Assembly: GCA_002411615.1 (NCBI GenBank)
Contig: DHOF01000034.1
Location: forward strand, 1-6,248
From: Ruminococcaceae bacterium UBA5397
Lineage (GTDB): Bacteria; Bacillota; Clostridia; Oscillospirales; Acutalibacteraceae
Direction: 5' to 3'
DNA length: 6,248 bases
Shown: positions 5,773 through 6,248 of the stretch, in pieces
How the letters are laid out: the number at the start of each line of letters is the position of its first letter
Position numbering within the stretch: the first letter of the stretch is position 1
Position numbers and translations under genes: made by a program
The notes under the pieces: model-generated
Seen by the model: only the letters and a program-made list of their open reading frames with translations
The model's database searches: none
What the model was told of the DNA's origin: nothing

Positions 5773-6248
5773 AGAGAACCTGCTTCCGCATCCATATAAG
5801 GATTGTGCTTTCTCTCCCACGAAAGAGTGGTATTTTCTTCGTGTCCGGGATAAATTTTATAGTCACTGGAAAGCGCTTTTAATTTTTGAATGGAAGAAAT
5901 CATATCTTGGTAACTGCCGGTTGGAAAATCTGTACGGCCAACTGTTCCCTTCATCAAAGTATCTCCGGAAAAAATAGCATTTTCTGTCAAAAAGCAGCAG
6001 CTTCCCTTTGTATGGCCCGGCGTATGAAGCTCTCGAATCGTCAGATTACCAAGAGAAAATGTCTCATCTTCTCCCAAAAGCCGTTCAATCGGAAATGCTT
6101 CAATCGGCGGAAATCCAACTTCATTTGTCAGATTGAGGCTGCTGTCCATCGTCATTTCCTGATCTTCTTTTTGCAGATAAACTTTTGCCTGTGTTTCTTT
6201 TACTACTTGAGAAACTCCAATAATATGATCAAAATGTGCATGAGTCAA
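5769..6248 (-). CDS. MBL-fold metallo-hydrolase (glyoxalase II-like), 5' end outside window
   Basis: The last 159 residues of a metallo-beta-lactamase-fold hydrolase are visible. The first visible codon is TTG, read as Leu inside the motif THAHFDH (visible residues 2-8), so it is internal; about 50 N-terminal residues are probably missing, judging by the usual family length near 210. The metal-binding set is complete: HxHxDH, then TPGH (His79), SGD (Asp96) and PGHE (His136), which is the binuclear site of glyoxalase II-type enzymes. Members of this family hydrolyse thioesters such as S-acylglutathione, but in clostridia the substrate is generally unknown, so only 'hydrolase' is safe. The protein has no visible membrane segment in this part and should be cytosolic. 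Its TGA stop overlaps the hemZ ATG (ATGA, 5769-5772), so the two are probably translationally coupled. The promoter must lie outside the window. Confidence 0.93.
   Translation of the reverse strand: MTHAHFDHIIGVSQVVKETQAKVYLQKEDQEMTMDSSLNLTNEVGFPPIEAFPIERLLGEDETFSLGNLTIRELHTPGHTKGSCCFLTENAIFSGDTLMKGTVGRTDFPTGSYQDMISSIQKLKALSSDYKIYPGHEENTTLSWERKHNPYMDAEAGSL

Noticed and set aside
5773..5820. Upstream GTG start for hemZ adding 16 residues (MGEKAQSLYG...).
   Set aside because: It overlaps the hydrolase gene by about 50 bases, and the extension does not resemble the family. The ATG at 5772 forms the same ATGA overlap as the next junction.
6246..6248. TTG at the window edge as the start of the MBL-fold gene.
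   Set aside because: It encodes the Leu just before the metal-binding THAHFDH motif, which in this family lies about 50 residues into the protein. The gene is cut by the window edge.

Overview
All six genes in this window lie on the minus strand and read from high to low coordinates. The protein families point to an anaerobic, low-to-moderate GC Gram-positive bacterium of class Clostridia: a HemZ-type radical SAM protein, an EFR1-type flavodoxin/ferredoxin fusion, and a SpoVB-like MOP-family exporter. I would guess Oscillospirales/Ruminococcaceae relatives, but that rank is inference. Base composition and codon use look uniform. I see no mobile element, tRNA, rRNA or CRISPR array.

Region 6248-3341 is a tightly packed operon: an MBL-fold hydrolase (its 5' end lies beyond the window), hemZ, then a short uridine-kinase-like nucleoside kinase. 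Both junctions are 4-base ATGA overlaps, so the three genes are probably co-transcribed and translationally coupled. Region 3340-2737 holds a single small zinc-ribbon protein gene. It has a clear sigma-A-type promoter with a short inverted repeat at the expected transcription start, a strong ribosome binding site and an intrinsic terminator, so it looks like a one-gene unit. Region 2736-1857 is a flavodoxin plus 2x[4Fe-4S] ferredoxin protein gene ending in a very strong 16-bp-stem terminator. Region 1856-1 carries a 574-residue multi-membrane lipid-linked oligosaccharide exporter homologue (SpoVB/MurJ-like) with a hairpin in its leader. The last 52 bases hold only a weak terminator-like element. 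No gene-free stretch exceeds about 125 bases.

The genes share no single pathway. The first operon mixes a metabolite hydrolase, a tetrapyrrole-type radical SAM enzyme and a nucleoside kinase. The others look like separate redox and cell-envelope functions. I found no clear new multi-gene system. The most interesting signals are small structured elements: a perfect 22-bp palindrome inside the ferredoxin gene, a long hairpin in the last codons of the kinase gene, an operator-like repeat at the zinc-ribbon promoter, and a leader hairpin next to the ribosome binding site of the exporter gene.
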